Notes: generated by a model not told the origin, from the sequence alone. A DNA stretch of 64,000 nt from Mycobacterium sp. URHD0025 (GCF_000426065.1 NZ_AUEQ01000012.1:272249-336248), one strand, 5' to 3'; shown: positions 50,896 to 59,916, counted from the stretch's first letter. Program-made: numbers and translations.

Positions 50896-51918
50896 TTGTC
50901 TGAACGTATGCGCGCTGTTGCCCTACTCGTACTCGCCGCGGCGCTCACCGCCGGCTGCGGTTCCTCGGTGCGAGATTCACGTGTTGGCGGGGCTGCCGCC
51001 CCAGGGCAGCCCGGATATCCCGTGACGGTGCAGAACTGCGGACGCACCGTGCACGTGCCGGCCCCGCCGCAACGCGCAATCTCGATAAACCAACCCGCCA
51101 CCGAGCTGCTGCTGACCCTCGGCCTGGCCGATCGGATGGCCGGCAGCGCATCGTGGAGTGATTCCGTGCGTCCCGAGCTTGCCGCCGACAACGCCAAAGT
51201 GCCTGTGCTGAGCCGTGATTTCCCCTCGCTCGAACGTGTTCTGAAAGAGAACCCCGACTTCGTGTACGCCACGTTCGACTGGACGTTCACCGACCAGGGC
51301 GTCGCGCCGCGGGACCGGTTCGAGCGGCTCGGGGTGCCCACCTACCAGTCCTCCAGTGAATGCGGCGGCCAGGACGCCCTCCAGCAGCGGCCGCTGACTT
51401 TCGACGACATGTACGCCGAGATCACCGATGTGGCAAAGATGTTCGACGTACCCGAACGCGGTGAGCAATTGATCTCGTCACTCAAGACCCGCACGGCCCA
51501 CGCGACCGACGGCGTCAAAGCCGACGATGTCTCGCTGATGTGGTGGTATGCCGGCACCAAGGTGCCCTACATCGCGGGGTGCTGCGGTGCGCCCGGCATC
51601 ATCACCCGCGCCGTCGGCGCCCAGAACGCGTTCGCCGACAACCGGCAGCTGTGGCCCGAGATCTCGTGGGAGGCCATCCTCGACCGCGACCCCGACGTTC
51701 TGGTTCTGGCCGATCTCACCCGCGGCGACGACGGCGACAGCGCCGCCGCCAAGGTCCAGTTCCTCGAATCCGATCCGGTCGCAAAGAAACTGACCGCGGT
51801 ACGCGAACGCCGATTGATCGTCATACCCGGAACGGCGATGGACCCGTCGCTGCGCAACGTCGACGCCGTCGAGACGATCGCGACCGGGCTGCGCGCGCTG
51901 CCGGAGGCCGCCAAATGA
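50896..51918 (+). CDS. ABC-transporter substrate-binding lipoprotein (BtuF/FecB type)
   Basis: About 336-340 residues. The signal ends LVLAAALTAGC-GSS (lipobox LTAGC). The periplasmic-binding type III fold follows: VTVQNCGRTVHVPAPPQRAI, then INQPATELLLTLGLADRMAG, then NPDFVYATFDWTFTDQGV, and the C-lobe with WPEISWEAILDRDPDVLVLA. In context it captures cobalamin (or a corrinoid) and delivers it to BtuC-like permease. GGAAGG at 50883-50888 suits TTG 50896 (7-nt gap); ATG 50908 is the alternative. The gene lies directly behind a cobalamin riboswitch. It ends with ATGA overlap into the methyltransferase. Confidence 0.88.
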   Translation: MSERMRAVALLVLAAALTAGCGSSVRDSRVGGAAAPGQPGYPVTVQNCGRTVHVPAPPQRAISINQPATELLLTLGLADRMAGSASWSDSVRPELAADNAKVPVLSRDFPSLERVLKENPDFVYATFDWTFTDQGVAPRDRFERLGVPTYQSSSECGGQDALQQRPLTFDDMYAEITDVAKMFDVPERGEQLISSLKTRTAHATDGVKADDVSLMWWYAGTKVPYIAGCCGAPGIITRAVGAQNAFADNRQLWPEISWEAILDRDPDVLVLADLTRGDDGDSAAAKVQFLESDPVAKKLTAVRERRLIVIPGTAMDPSLRNVDAVETIATGLRALPEAAK

Positions 51919-52685
51919 GCGGCGCGGATCCCATGGCACTGCTCGCGGCGTGGGATGAGCAGCAGGCGGCCTACATCGCCGACCGCGAGGGCAGATTCCG
52001 CATCATGGTCGAATTGCTCGAGCTCGCCTGCGGCGAGGCGCCGCTGGTGGTCGACCTTGCCTGCGGCCCAGGCTCATTGACCGCCCGAGTGCTCCAGGCC
52101 ATACCCCGGGCGCACGTGGTCGCGGTCGATCACGATCCGCTGCTGCTCGACCTCGCCGCGCGGGCGTTGGGTCCCGCCTACGGCGACCGGCTCACGGTGC
52201 TCGATGCCGACCTCGACGCCGACCACTGGACCGCACTTCTCGAAAATGTGCTCGACGGTCGCAGACCCGACGCTTTCGTCTCCACCACCGCGTTGCACTG
52301 GTTGGCGCCCGACGCCCTGCTGGGGGTGTACGCCGGGGCGGCCGCGCTACTGGGCACCGGCGGAGTGCTCCTCAACGGCGATCACTTCCGCTTCGACGGC
52401 CGGTCGCCCGCGCTGAGACGTTTCGCCGCCGCGCATGACGAATCGACGCAACAGCGCGCGCATGCGTCCGGTGCGCCAACGTGGGATGCGTGGTGGGCGC
52501 AGGCGCGGGCACATCCGAACGCCGCCGAGCTGGCAGCCTTGCGGGATGAGCGGTACGCCGGCCGCCCGGCGCCGCCGTCGACCGCCGTCGACTTCCATGT
52601 CGCGGCGTTGATCCAGGCCGGGTTCGCCGAAGCCGGCACGGTATGGCAGCTGCTCGACGACTATGTCGTGCTCGGCGTGAAGTGA
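51915..52685 (+). CDS. Class I SAM-dependent methyltransferase in the B12-import operon
   Basis: 256 residues. Motif I PLVVDLACGPGSLTARVLQA at about residue 43, VVAVDHDPLLLDLAARALG, then DRLTVLDADLDADHWT and the late motif TTALHWLAPDALLGVYAG. The fold is of the Methyltransf_11/25 type. It starts at ATG 51915, overlapping the stop of the binding protein by 4 bases, and ends overlapping the permease GTG, so translational coupling is expected. Its position among B12-import genes suggests it modifies a corrinoid or another ligand of the transporter, or a membrane component. This is inference. Confidence 0.82.
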   Translation: MSGADPMALLAAWDEQQAAYIADREGRFRIMVELLELACGEAPLVVDLACGPGSLTARVLQAIPRAHVVAVDHDPLLLDLAARALGPAYGDRLTVLDADLDADHWTALLENVLDGRRPDAFVSTTALHWLAPDALLGVYAGAAALLGTGGVLLNGDHFRFDGRSPALRRFAAAHDESTQQRAHASGAPTWDAWWAQARAHPNAAELAALRDERYAGRPAPPSTAVDFHVAALIQAGFAEAGTVWQLLDDYVVLGVK

Positions 52686-53713
52686 GCGCCCGGCCTGGGC
52701 TCCGTAACGCCGGGCTGGTGTTGCTCGTGACCACCGGGATGGCGGGTGTCGTGCTGTCGATCGCGGCAGCGGTGACGATCGGTCCCGCCGAACTCGGCCT
52801 GCGGGACGTGTATGCGGTGTTCGCGCAGCACCTTTGGCACAGTGACCGGGAAGTCACGATGATCGAAGACGGCATCGTGTGGGAGTTGAGGCTGCCGCGG
52901 GCGCTACTCGCCGCGATCTGCGGCGCGGGCCTGGCGATCTGCGGGGCGATCCTGCAGTCGTTGATGCGCAACCCGCTGGCAGACCCGTTCATGCTGGGTA
53001 TTTCCTCGGGCGCCTCGACCGGTGCCGTACTGGTCGTGGTGACCGGTCTCGGCGGTGCGCTCAGTCTGTCCGGTGGCGCCTTCGCGGGAGCACTGACCGC
53101 CTTCGGGCTGGTCCTCGCCCTGGCCGCGGTCGCAGGCGGCGGTCAGGATCGTGTCGTGCTCGCGGGCGTCGCTGGGACGCAACTCTTCTCAGCGGCAACA
53201 GCGTTCGTGGTGTTCTCCTCGGCCGACGCCCAGCAGACCCGTGGCGTGCTGTTCTGGTTACTCGGCTCGCTCGGTGGTGCGAACTGGGATCAGGTGGCGT
53301 TGTGCGGCGCGATCTGCGCCCTGGGCCTGGTGATCTGCTGGACACAGTCAGACGCGCTGGATGCGTTCGCGTTCGGCCTCGACGCGGCGGCTTCGCTGGG
53401 CGTTGCCGTCATGCGGGTCCGGATGTTGTTACTGGCGACGACGGCACTGCTCACCGCGGTGCTGGTGAGCGCAGCGGGTGCGATCGGGTTCGTCGGCCTG
53501 GTGCTGCCGCATGCTGCGCGCATGATCGTCGGCCCGGCCCACCGCAGACTGCTGCTCGTCACCGCGCTGACCGGCGCGGTCTTTCTGGTCTGGGTCGACA
53601 CCGCGGCACGCACCGTCTTCGCGCCGCAGGAACTGCCGGTCGGTGTGGTGACGGCGCTGATCGGGGTGCCGGTGTTCGCGCTGATCCTCGCGCGCCGGAG
53701 ACGGCCCCGATGA
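52682..53713 (+). CDS. FecCD/BtuC-family ABC permease
   Basis: 343 residues from GTG 52682 overlapping the stop of the previous gene. Ten membrane helices are visible, with family motifs LRLPRALLAAICGAGLAICG, NPLADPFMLGISSGASTGAV, then VGFVGLVLPHAARMIVGPAH and ELPVGVVTALIGVPVFALIL. FecCD/BtuC proteins form the channel for siderophores, haem or cobalamin. The cobalamin riboswitch upstream points to B12. Overlap of 4 bases with the ATPase gene indicates one operon. Confidence 0.9.
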   Translation: MSARPGLRNAGLVLLVTTGMAGVVLSIAAAVTIGPAELGLRDVYAVFAQHLWHSDREVTMIEDGIVWELRLPRALLAAICGAGLAICGAILQSLMRNPLADPFMLGISSGASTGAVLVVVTGLGGALSLSGGAFAGALTAFGLVLALAAVAGGGQDRVVLAGVAGTQLFSAATAFVVFSSADAQQTRGVLFWLLGSLGGANWDQVALCGAICALGLVICWTQSDALDAFAFGLDAAASLGVAVMRVRMLLLATTALLTAVLVSAAGAIGFVGLVLPHAARMIVGPAHRRLLLVTALTGAVFLVWVDTAARTVFAPQELPVGVVTALIGVPVFALILARRRRPR

Positions 53714-54504
53714 GCCGGGAATCGCCCCCTGCCTCGATCACGGCAGATTCGGTGAGCTGGTCGGCGGGCGGCACGCTCATCATCGGCGATGTGTCGGTGA
53801 CGGTGCAGGACGGCGAGACGCTGGGTCTGCTCGGGCCCAACGGAGCCGGGAAATCCTCGCTGCTGCGACTGCTGGCCGGGCTGCGCCGACCGAGCGCGGG
53901 CGCGGTCCTGCTCGACGGCCGACCACTGGCCGGGCATCGCCGGCGGATGGTCGCACAACGGGTCGCCGTCGTCGAACAGCAGGTCAGCGCCAACGTCGAT
54001 CTCACGGTCGGACAGATCGTGCGGCTCGGCCGCATCCCGCACCGGGGGATATGGTCCGGCGACACCGAGGCCGATGACCGTGCGGTGCAGCGGGCGCTGG
54101 AGCAGACCGGCATCTCGGAGCTGCGCGACCGCGACTGGCGCACGCTGTCGGGCGGGGAAGCCCAGCGCGTCCAGATCGCGCGTGCACTCGCCCAGGAGCC
54201 GCGTGAGCTGCTGCTCGACGAACCGACCAACCACCTCGACATCCGCCACCAGTTCGAGCTGCTCGCCCTGATCCACGAGCTGCCGCTGACCGCCGTCGTG
54301 ACCCTGCACGATCTCACGCTGGCCGCCCTCTTCTGCGATCGGGTCATCGTGCTCACCGCGGGTCGTCTGGCCGCAGCCGGAACGCCCGCAGAGGTCCTCA
54401 CCCCCAGCCTGATCTCGGCGGTCTACGGGGTGGACGCGCATGTGATCGTCGATGGCGCAGGCCCGGGGCGGCCGTCCATTCATCTGCTCCCGCCGCGGGG
54501 ATGA
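53710..54504 (+). CDS. BtuD/FecE-type ABC ATPase
   Basis: 264 residues from ATG 53710 (overlaps the permease by 4 bases). Walker A GPNGAGKSS at residues 42-50, Q-loop near residue 88, signature LSGGEAQRVQIARAL at about 148-162, Walker B LLLDEPTNHLDI just after, and the H-loop VTLHDLTLAALF. This is the energy-coupling subunit for the B12-type importer. It ends exactly where the IclR-type gene on the other strand ends (no gap). Confidence 0.92.
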   Translation: MSRESPPASITADSVSWSAGGTLIIGDVSVTVQDGETLGLLGPNGAGKSSLLRLLAGLRRPSAGAVLLDGRPLAGHRRRMVAQRVAVVEQQVSANVDLTVGQIVRLGRIPHRGIWSGDTEADDRAVQRALEQTGISELRDRDWRTLSGGEAQRVQIARALAQEPRELLLDEPTNHLDIRHQFELLALIHELPLTAVVTLHDLTLAALFCDRVIVLTAGRLAAAGTPAEVLTPSLISAVYGVDAHVIVDGAGPGRPSIHLLPPRG

Positions 54505-55266
54505 TTACCGCTCCCTCGCCCCGATCAGGGCTTCCGAGATCACGCCGGTCGCCCTCTTCAGTGCGGGAACAGCCCGAGCGATCAATTCCTCACCGATGTG
54601 AGCCGAGGGCCCGGAGATGCCGATCGCCATCGGCGTCGGAGCGCCGGGCACCGCCATCGCGACGGAGCGAACCCCGATCTCGGACTCCTCATCGTCGACC
54701 GCATAGCCGTCGACGCGCACGCGCTCGACGTTCGCGAACACCGCAGAAAGGGTCGACGCACTGTTCGCGGTCGGTGCGGAAAATCCAGACTGCGTAACCA
54801 ACTTCAGAATGCGTGCATCATCCAACTCGGCCAGAACCGCCTTGCCTACACCGGTTGTGTGCAGACCGACGCGCTTGCCGACCTCACTGTTCGTCCCCAT
54901 CAGCTTCGAAGGAAGAACCTGTCCGGTGTAGATCACCATGTCACCGTCGAGCACAGCGAGACTTGCCGTCTCCGAGAGTTCATCGACCAACGACTGCAGC
55001 ACTGGGGCGGCGACCGCGCCCAGCTGGCGGTTCGCCACCACACCGAGCCGAATCAATCTCGGCCCCAGCGCGTAGCGGCGATTGGGCAGTTGGCGCACGT
55101 AGCCAATGCCGACCAAGGTGCGCAGGAAACGGTGAATTGTCGGTGGCGGCAGTGGAGACTCTGCCGACAACTCCGTCAAGGAGCACTCTCCTCCGGCACG
55201 GCCGATCAATTCCATCAACTCGAACGCGCGCTCCACCGACTGCACGCCGCCCGACTTCTCCGTCAT
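54505..55266 (-). CDS. IclR-family transcriptional regulator of ureide catabolism
   Basis: 253 residues. N-terminal winged helix (VQSVERAFELMELIGRAGGE, then LPPPTIHRFLRTLVGIGYVR); effector domain from about 80 (GPRLIRLGVVANRQLGAVAA, then VGLHTTGVGKAVLAELDDAR, then VDDEESEIGVRSVAMAVPGA). AllR in Escherichia coli and actinobacteria is an IclR protein that senses allantoin-pathway intermediates. The four near-identical 15-bp operators in this cluster, one at its own promoter, point to the same kind of role. Ligand not shown. Likely AllR-type. Confidence 0.85.
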   Translation of the reverse strand: MTEKSGGVQSVERAFELMELIGRAGGECSLTELSAESPLPPPTIHRFLRTLVGIGYVRQLPNRRYALGPRLIRLGVVANRQLGAVAAPVLQSLVDELSETASLAVLDGDMVIYTGQVLPSKLMGTNSEVGKRVGLHTTGVGKAVLAELDDARILKLVTQSGFSAPTANSASTLSAVFANVERVRVDGYAVDDEESEIGVRSVAMAVPGAPTPMAIGISGPSAHIGEELIARAVPALKRATGVISEALIGARER

Positions 55267-55319
55267 TCAGTCCACTCCCGGTCGACGATTGTCGTTCCAT
55301 CCAACATGCGCAAAATGTT

Positions 55320-55334
55320 TTCCGCAATATGGAA
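55320..55334. promoter_or_regulatory. IclR-type operator site 1
   Basis: TTCCGCAATATGGAA, a 15-bp palindrome with arms TTCC/GGAA, 54 bases upstream of the IclR-type gene start. It matches three other sites in the cluster. Confidence 0.65.
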
Positions 55335-55388
55335 TAAGTGATTCGGCCATAGATCGAGACAATCATGCGCCGAGAACCTCGCATTAAA

Positions 55389-55403
55389 CTCCACAATGTG
55401 GAA
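55389..55403. promoter_or_regulatory. IclR-type operator site 2
   Basis: CTCCACAATGTGGAA; its core TCCACA-A-TGTGGA is a perfect palindrome. It lies 42 bases before GTG 55445 of the DUF6986/allE operon, so it can regulate that operon. Confidence 0.65.
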
Positions 55404-55444
55404 TTCTGTTGTCACGGAAACTTGCGACCGGGGAGGGGACACCT

Positions 55445-56722
55445 GTGACACGACGCCTCGACGAGGCGGTGCTGGCCGACGTCGATCGCCGCCTCTCGGC
55501 CGCCGACGCGCAACTGCTGAACCAATACCCCGGTGATGACGGCCGCAGGCAGCCGATCCACACCGTCTACGTTCCGGGCAACCGGTACTCGGCGACGCTG
55601 CCCGCCGACTGGGGTACCGCCGCGCTCGCAGCCGCGAACGACGCGGGCGGGCTCGACGCGGTGGCTGCACTCGTCGGTGTGAGCAGCGGAACCGACTGTG
55701 CGCCCGAGACGCTCGCAACCCTCGTCGAGAACAAGCTGACCGCCGAGCCGATCGAGGACCTCCGCATCGACTTCGAAGACGGCTACGGCACTTTCGACGA
55801 CGCGACGGAGGACGCCGATGTCGAACAAGCGATCGCCGCGCTGCGGATCGCGCTCGACGCAGGCACCTCAACGCCTTTCGTCGGTACCCGCTTCAAGTGC
55901 TTCGAGGCAGGCACCCGGGCGCGCGGACTGCGCACTCTCGACATCTTCGTCAGCGGACTCGTCGACTCCGGCGGCCTGCCCGACGGTCTCACCCTCACCC
56001 TCCCCAAGGTGACGTCCGTCGACCAGGTCGAGGCGATGGTCGTCGTCGCGAGCGCGCTCGAACGTGCGAACGGACTGCCGGCCGGCCGCATTCGCTTCGA
56101 AGTGCAGGTCGAGACACCGCAGGCGATCCTCGGCGCCGACGGCCGCGCACCCGTTGCGCAGTTCATCCACGCCGGCCAGGGGCGTGTCAGCTCGCTGCAC
56201 TACGGGACCTACGACTACTCGGCGTCCCTCGGTATCGCCGCCGCCTACCAGTCGATGGAGCATCCGGCGGCAGACCACGCCAAGAACGTCATGCAACTCG
56301 CCGTCGCAGGCACGGGCGTCCACATGTCCGACGGCTCGACCAACATCCTCCCGGTCGGCGAGCCCGCGAACGTTGCCATGGCCTGGAAGCTGCACGCACG
56401 CCTTGTCCGGCGCCATCTGGAACGCGGCATCTACCAGGGCTGGGACATGCACCCAGCGCAACTCGTCACTCGATACCTGGCGACCTACGCGTTCTACCGC
56501 GGTGCCTTCGCGTCCGCCGCGACGCGCCTGCGCAACTACGTTCACCGACTCGACTCGACCGTCATGGACGAGCCGGCGACCGCCCGCGCACTCGCGAACG
56601 TGATCCATCGTGGCAGCGTGTGCGGCGCCCTCACCGACGACGAGATCGAGAGTGCCGCCGATCTTCCCACTTCCACCGTGCGCGACATCGCGCTCGGCCG
56701 CACAACCAGGAGCAACCAGTGA
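55445..56722 (+). CDS. DUF6986 aldolase-like protein in the ureide cluster
   Basis: 425 residues from GTG 55445, with GGGGAGGGG upstream. HpcH/CitE/malate-synthase-like TIM barrel: IHTVYVPGNRYSATLPADWG, then LRIDFEDGYGTFDDAT, then GLTLTLPKVTSVDQVEAMV, then IRFEVQVETPQAILGADGRA (Glu of the metal site), then GQGRVSSLHYGTYDYSASLG. DUF6986 proteins are named only as aldolase. Its place before allE and under an IclR operator suggests action on glyoxylate or a ureide intermediate. A malate-synthase-like use of glyoxylate is a plausible inference. It overlaps the start of allE (GTGA). Confidence 0.8.
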   Translation: MTRRLDEAVLADVDRRLSAADAQLLNQYPGDDGRRQPIHTVYVPGNRYSATLPADWGTAALAAANDAGGLDAVAALVGVSSGTDCAPETLATLVENKLTAEPIEDLRIDFEDGYGTFDDATEDADVEQAIAALRIALDAGTSTPFVGTRFKCFEAGTRARGLRTLDIFVSGLVDSGGLPDGLTLTLPKVTSVDQVEAMVVVASALERANGLPAGRIRFEVQVETPQAILGADGRAPVAQFIHAGQGRVSSLHYGTYDYSASLGIAAAYQSMEHPAADHAKNVMQLAVAGTGVHMSDGSTNILPVGEPANVAMAWKLHARLVRRHLERGIYQGWDMHPAQLVTRYLATYAFYRGAFASAATRLRNYVHRLDSTVMDEPATARALANVIHRGSVCGALTDDEIESAADLPTSTVRDIALGRTTRSNQ

Positions 56723-57546
56723 CCCCCCCAGTGACCGAAGCGTCGTACTACACACCCCGCGGCGGCCTGCCCCCGCAGACCGATCTGCTGACCGACCGCG
56801 CCATCGTCACCGAGGCCTACACGGTCATCCCGCGTGGCGTCCTCTCGGACATCGTGACCTCGGTGTTCCCGGAGTGGACCGATACGCGCGCATGGGTCAT
56901 CAACCGACCGGTCGCCGGCGGTGCGACGACGTACTACCAGGCGATCGTCGAGGTCAAACCGGGCGGCGGGGCACAGCGACCCGAGCCGCAGCCCGAGGTG
57001 CAGAGCTTCCTGTTCGTCACCTCCGGTGCACTCACCGTCGCCGCGGCAGACCAGTCGCAGACTCTCACCGAGGGCGGCTTTGCCTACCTACCGGCAGGCA
57101 CCGACTGGTCGGCCCACAACAACGGCGACGCCGACGCGACGTTCGTCTGGATCCGCAAGCGCTATGAGGCGATCGAGGGCCACCCGGTATCGGTCAAGTT
57201 CGGCAACGAGCAGGACATCGAACCCTCAGCCATGCCGGGGACCGACGGCAAATGGCGCACGACACGCATGCTCGACCCGCAGGATCTCGGGTACGACATG
57301 CACGTCAACATCGTCACCTTCGAACCCGGCGCGACCATACCGTTCGCCGAGACCCATGTGATGGAACACGGCCTCCTGATGCTCGAGGGCAAGGCCGTCT
57401 ACCACCTCAACGGCGACTGGGTAGAGGTTCAGGAAGGCGACTTCCTCTCGCTGCGCGCCTTCTGCCCGCAGGCCTGCTACGCGGGCGGGCCGTCCAACTT
57501 CCGGTACCTGCTGTACAAGGACGTCAACCGCCAGATCATGCTCTGA
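56719..57546 (+). CDS. allE: (S)-ureidoglycine aminohydrolase AllE
   Basis: 275 residues, two cupin domains. First cupin about residues 60-150: YYQAIVEVKPGGGAQRPEPQ, then EVQSFLFVTSGALTVAAADQ. Second about 195-275: VNIVTFEPGATIPFAETHVM, then EHGLLMLEGKAVYHLNGDWV, then FLSLRAFCPQACYAGGPSNF with metal-binding His, Glu and Gln. AllE releases ammonia from ureidoglycine to give ureidoglycolate, the step after allantoate opening. GTG 56719 overlaps the stop of the DUF6986 gene; GTG 56731 is an alternative. It ends close to a strong terminator. Confidence 0.87.
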   Translation: MTPPVTEASYYTPRGGLPPQTDLLTDRAIVTEAYTVIPRGVLSDIVTSVFPEWTDTRAWVINRPVAGGATTYYQAIVEVKPGGGAQRPEPQPEVQSFLFVTSGALTVAAADQSQTLTEGGFAYLPAGTDWSAHNNGDADATFVWIRKRYEAIEGHPVSVKFGNEQDIEPSAMPGTDGKWRTTRMLDPQDLGYDMHVNIVTFEPGATIPFAETHVMEHGLLMLEGKAVYHLNGDWVEVQEGDFLSLRAFCPQACYAGGPSNFRYLLYKDVNRQIML

Positions 57547-57551
57547 CGCAC

Positions 57552-57590
57552 GACGAGACCGGGCGCCTCATTGAGGCGCCCGGTCTCGTC
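57552..57590. terminator. Strong bidirectional intrinsic terminator
   Basis: An 18-bp perfect stem: positions 57552-57569 pair fully with 57573-57590, core GGGCGCCTC/GAGGCGCCC, loop ATT. AATTTCTTCT follows on the plus strand. It lies between the convergent allE and racemase genes and should stop transcription in both directions. Confidence 0.93.
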
Positions 57591-57611
57591 AATTTCTTCT
57601 ATGGCATTGGC

Positions 57612-58334
57612 CTACGGCTGGATTGGCCAGCCGATGACCTTCTTCGCGCGCGGAGGCGCGTAGGTACGCACCTTCGAGGTGGACAGCCCCATCCGGACAA
57701 GACCTTCGGCGATCGTCACCGCCGAGCGCACTCCGTCGACGATCGGGACGCCCGTCGCGGCCGTCACCTTCTCTTCGAGTTCGGCCATGCCGCCACAGCC
57801 GAGGCAGATCACTTCGGCGTGATCGTTCTCGACGGCCTCTCGCGCCTGGCGCACGATCGCCTCGACGGCCCGATCCGGATCCGACTCGAGTTCGAGCACA
57901 CCAAGGCCAGACGCCCGCACCGACGCGCATCGTGCGTCGAGGCCTGCGAGTTTGAGACGGTCTTCGATCAGCGGGACGGTGCGGTCGAGCGTGGTGACCA
58001 CCGAGTACTTGTGTCCGAGATACATCGCTGTCGACGCGGCCGCCTCGGTGATGTCCACCACCGGGACGTCGAGCAACTCCTGCAGACCTTCCCGGCCGTG
58101 CTCGCCGTAGCCGGCCTGAATCACCGCGTCGAACGGCTCGGGGTACGACGTGATCGCGTCCATGACAGCGATGGCCGCGAGATAGCTCTCGAAGTTTCCT
58201 TCGCACGAGTCCGCACCGAAACGCGGTGTGATTCCGACGATCTCGGTACCCGGCGACGCGACACCACGCGCCGACTCAGCGATCGCGTCGGTCATCGAAA
58301 CTGTCGTGTTGACGTTGGCTACGAGGATTCTCAT
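57612..58334 (-). CDS. Allantoin/hydantoin racemase
   Basis: 240 residues of the Asp/Glu/hydantoin racemase superfamily. Two catalytic Cys are visible: near residue 64 (FGADSCEGNFESY) and near residue 185 (VICLGCGGMAELEEKV). Other motifs are NVNTTVSMTDAIAESARG, DAVIQAGYGEHGREGLQELL and DVPVVDITEAAASTAMYLG. Members interconvert hydantoin or allantoin enantiomers, so that both can enter the allantoinase reaction. It is 11 nt upstream-overlapping in operon sense with the permease gene on the same strand. ATG 58334. Confidence 0.85.
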   Translation of the reverse strand: MRILVANVNTTVSMTDAIAESARGVASPGTEIVGITPRFGADSCEGNFESYLAAIAVMDAITSYPEPFDAVIQAGYGEHGREGLQELLDVPVVDITEAAASTAMYLGHKYSVVTTLDRTVPLIEDRLKLAGLDARCASVRASGLGVLELESDPDRAVEAIVRQAREAVENDHAEVICLGCGGMAELEEKVTAATGVPIVDGVRSAVTIAEGLVRMGLSTSKVRTYAPPRAKKVIGWPIQP

Positions 58335-58345
58335 GGCAGTCCCTA

Positions 58346-59851
58346 CTAGTGCGTGCTCGCCACGGCGATCGGCTCGCCGGACACATCGTTGAACGGTCCC
58401 CGGCGGTCTGCAACCAACAAGTACACGATCGCACCGAGGCCTGCACCGATGAACCAGGAGAACTCCGAGACGACCTTGAACGCCGGAACGAACGCCATCA
58501 GGAGTGCCACTACCGCAGTGATGACCAAGGCGACCACGGCACGCACGTTGATGCCCTTCGCGTAGTGGTATTCACCGGACGCATCGGTCGAGAACAGGGC
58601 GGGAACGTTGATCTTGGAACGGCGCACCAGCCAGTAGTCGGCCATGATGATGCCGAACAGCGGCCCGAGTATGGCGCCGAGGCCACCGAGGAAGTAGTTG
58701 ATCACGGCAGGCGAGTTGTACAGGTTCCACGGCAGGATCACCAGGCCGATGACGGCCGAGATGAGTGCTGCGCGTCGGAAGTTGAGGTGCTTCGGGAACA
58801 GGTTGTTGAGGGCGTAGATCGGGGCGACGAAGTTCGCCATCAGGTTCACGGCGATGGTCAGGATCAGGAGCGCGAGTGCTGCGAGCACCAGCAGCAAGGT
58901 GTTCGGCACTTCCTTGACGATGTCGGCGGGCGATTCGATGATGCGTCCGTCGATGCGGAACTGAGCGCCGGCAAGAGTGATGACGATGCTGCCGAACACC
59001 AGCATGTTGAGCGGGATGCCCCAGAAGTTGCCTTTCACGATGGCCCGCTTCGACGTCGCGTTGCGGGTGAAGTCGCAGAAGTTGAGGACGAACGTGCCGT
59101 AGATCGAGACCCACAGGCTGGCGCCGCCGACGATCTTCAGCCACATGTCGATGCCGGTCAGCGAATCGGGCGTGGTCCACGCGATGGTCCAGTCGGCGCT
59201 GCTGAGCATCCAGATCGCGAGTGCGACCATCGTGATCAGAATGACCGGACCGGCGACCGCCTCGTACTTACGGATCATCTCCATGCCGTAGCTGACGATG
59301 ACCACCTGGATCACCCACAGCGCGACGAACGAGATCCATCCGAGTGTCGACAACCCCAGGAACCTGTTCGAGTCGAGAGTCTGGGCCGACGGTGCGAGCG
59401 CGACGATCAAGATGCGCAGCACCACCGACGCGAGGTACGTCTGGATGCCGAACCAGGCGATCGCGACCGCGCCACGGATGACGGCGGGGATTTGCGCGCC
59501 GCGGATGCCGAACGAGATGCGGCTCATCACCGGGAACGGAACGCCGGTCTTTTCCCCCATGAACCCGGACAGGCTGAGCAGCAGGAAGAGGAAGGCGCCG
59601 CCGAGTCCAAGCACCAGCAGGATCTGCCACCCGCCGAGGCCGAGAGCGAACAACCCGATGGCGAACGAATAGTTGCCCAGGCTGTGTACATCGTTGGCCC
59701 ACAGGGTGAAGATGTTGTACGCGCTCCACCGTCGACCGTCGCGCTTGGTGGGCGCGAGATCGGCGTTGTACAGATGCGGACTCACGTCGACGAACGGGGT
59801 CGTATCGGAACGGTCGGAGTCGCCGACAAGCCCGGTGGCCTCTGTGCTCAT
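58346..59851 (-). CDS. NCS1 nucleobase/allantoin permease
   Basis: About 501 residues from ATG 59851. Twelve membrane helices with the NCS1 pattern LWANDVHSLGNYSFAIGLFA, then GEKTGVPFPVMSRISFGIRG and PAVIRGAVAIAWFGIQTYLA. A conserved charged cluster and the last helix LIMADYWLVRRSKINVPALF fit. In context it should import allantoin or hydantoin-like substrates with sodium or protons. A longer frame would begin at 59902, but that ATG is inside an IclR operator site, so translation should begin downstream. The racemase gene follows 11 nt away. Confidence 0.88.
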   Translation of the reverse strand: MSTEATGLVGDSDRSDTTPFVDVSPHLYNADLAPTKRDGRRWSAYNIFTLWANDVHSLGNYSFAIGLFALGLGGWQILLVLGLGGAFLFLLLSLSGFMGEKTGVPFPVMSRISFGIRGAQIPAVIRGAVAIAWFGIQTYLASVVLRILIVALAPSAQTLDSNRFLGLSTLGWISFVALWVIQVVIVSYGMEMIRKYEAVAGPVILITMVALAIWMLSSADWTIAWTTPDSLTGIDMWLKIVGGASLWVSIYGTFVLNFCDFTRNATSKRAIVKGNFWGIPLNMLVFGSIVITLAGAQFRIDGRIIESPADIVKEVPNTLLLVLAALALLILTIAVNLMANFVAPIYALNNLFPKHLNFRRAALISAVIGLVILPWNLYNSPAVINYFLGGLGAILGPLFGIIMADYWLVRRSKINVPALFSTDASGEYHYAKGINVRAVVALVITAVVALLMAFVPAFKVVSEFSWFIGAGLGAIVYLLVADRRGPFNDVSGEPIAVASTH

Positions 59852-59901
59852 GGATCGCCTGTCACGGTCGGTGCGCCGGCGCTCAACGCCGGGCGCATAC
59901 A

Positions 59902-59916
59902 TTCCATTATGTGGAA
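59902..59916. promoter_or_regulatory. IclR-type operator site 3
   Basis: TTCCATTATGTGGAA, arms TTCCA/TGGAA. It lies 50 bases upstream of the permease start. A half-site TTCCACGATTTCAGT follows at 59923-59937. Confidence 0.65.
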
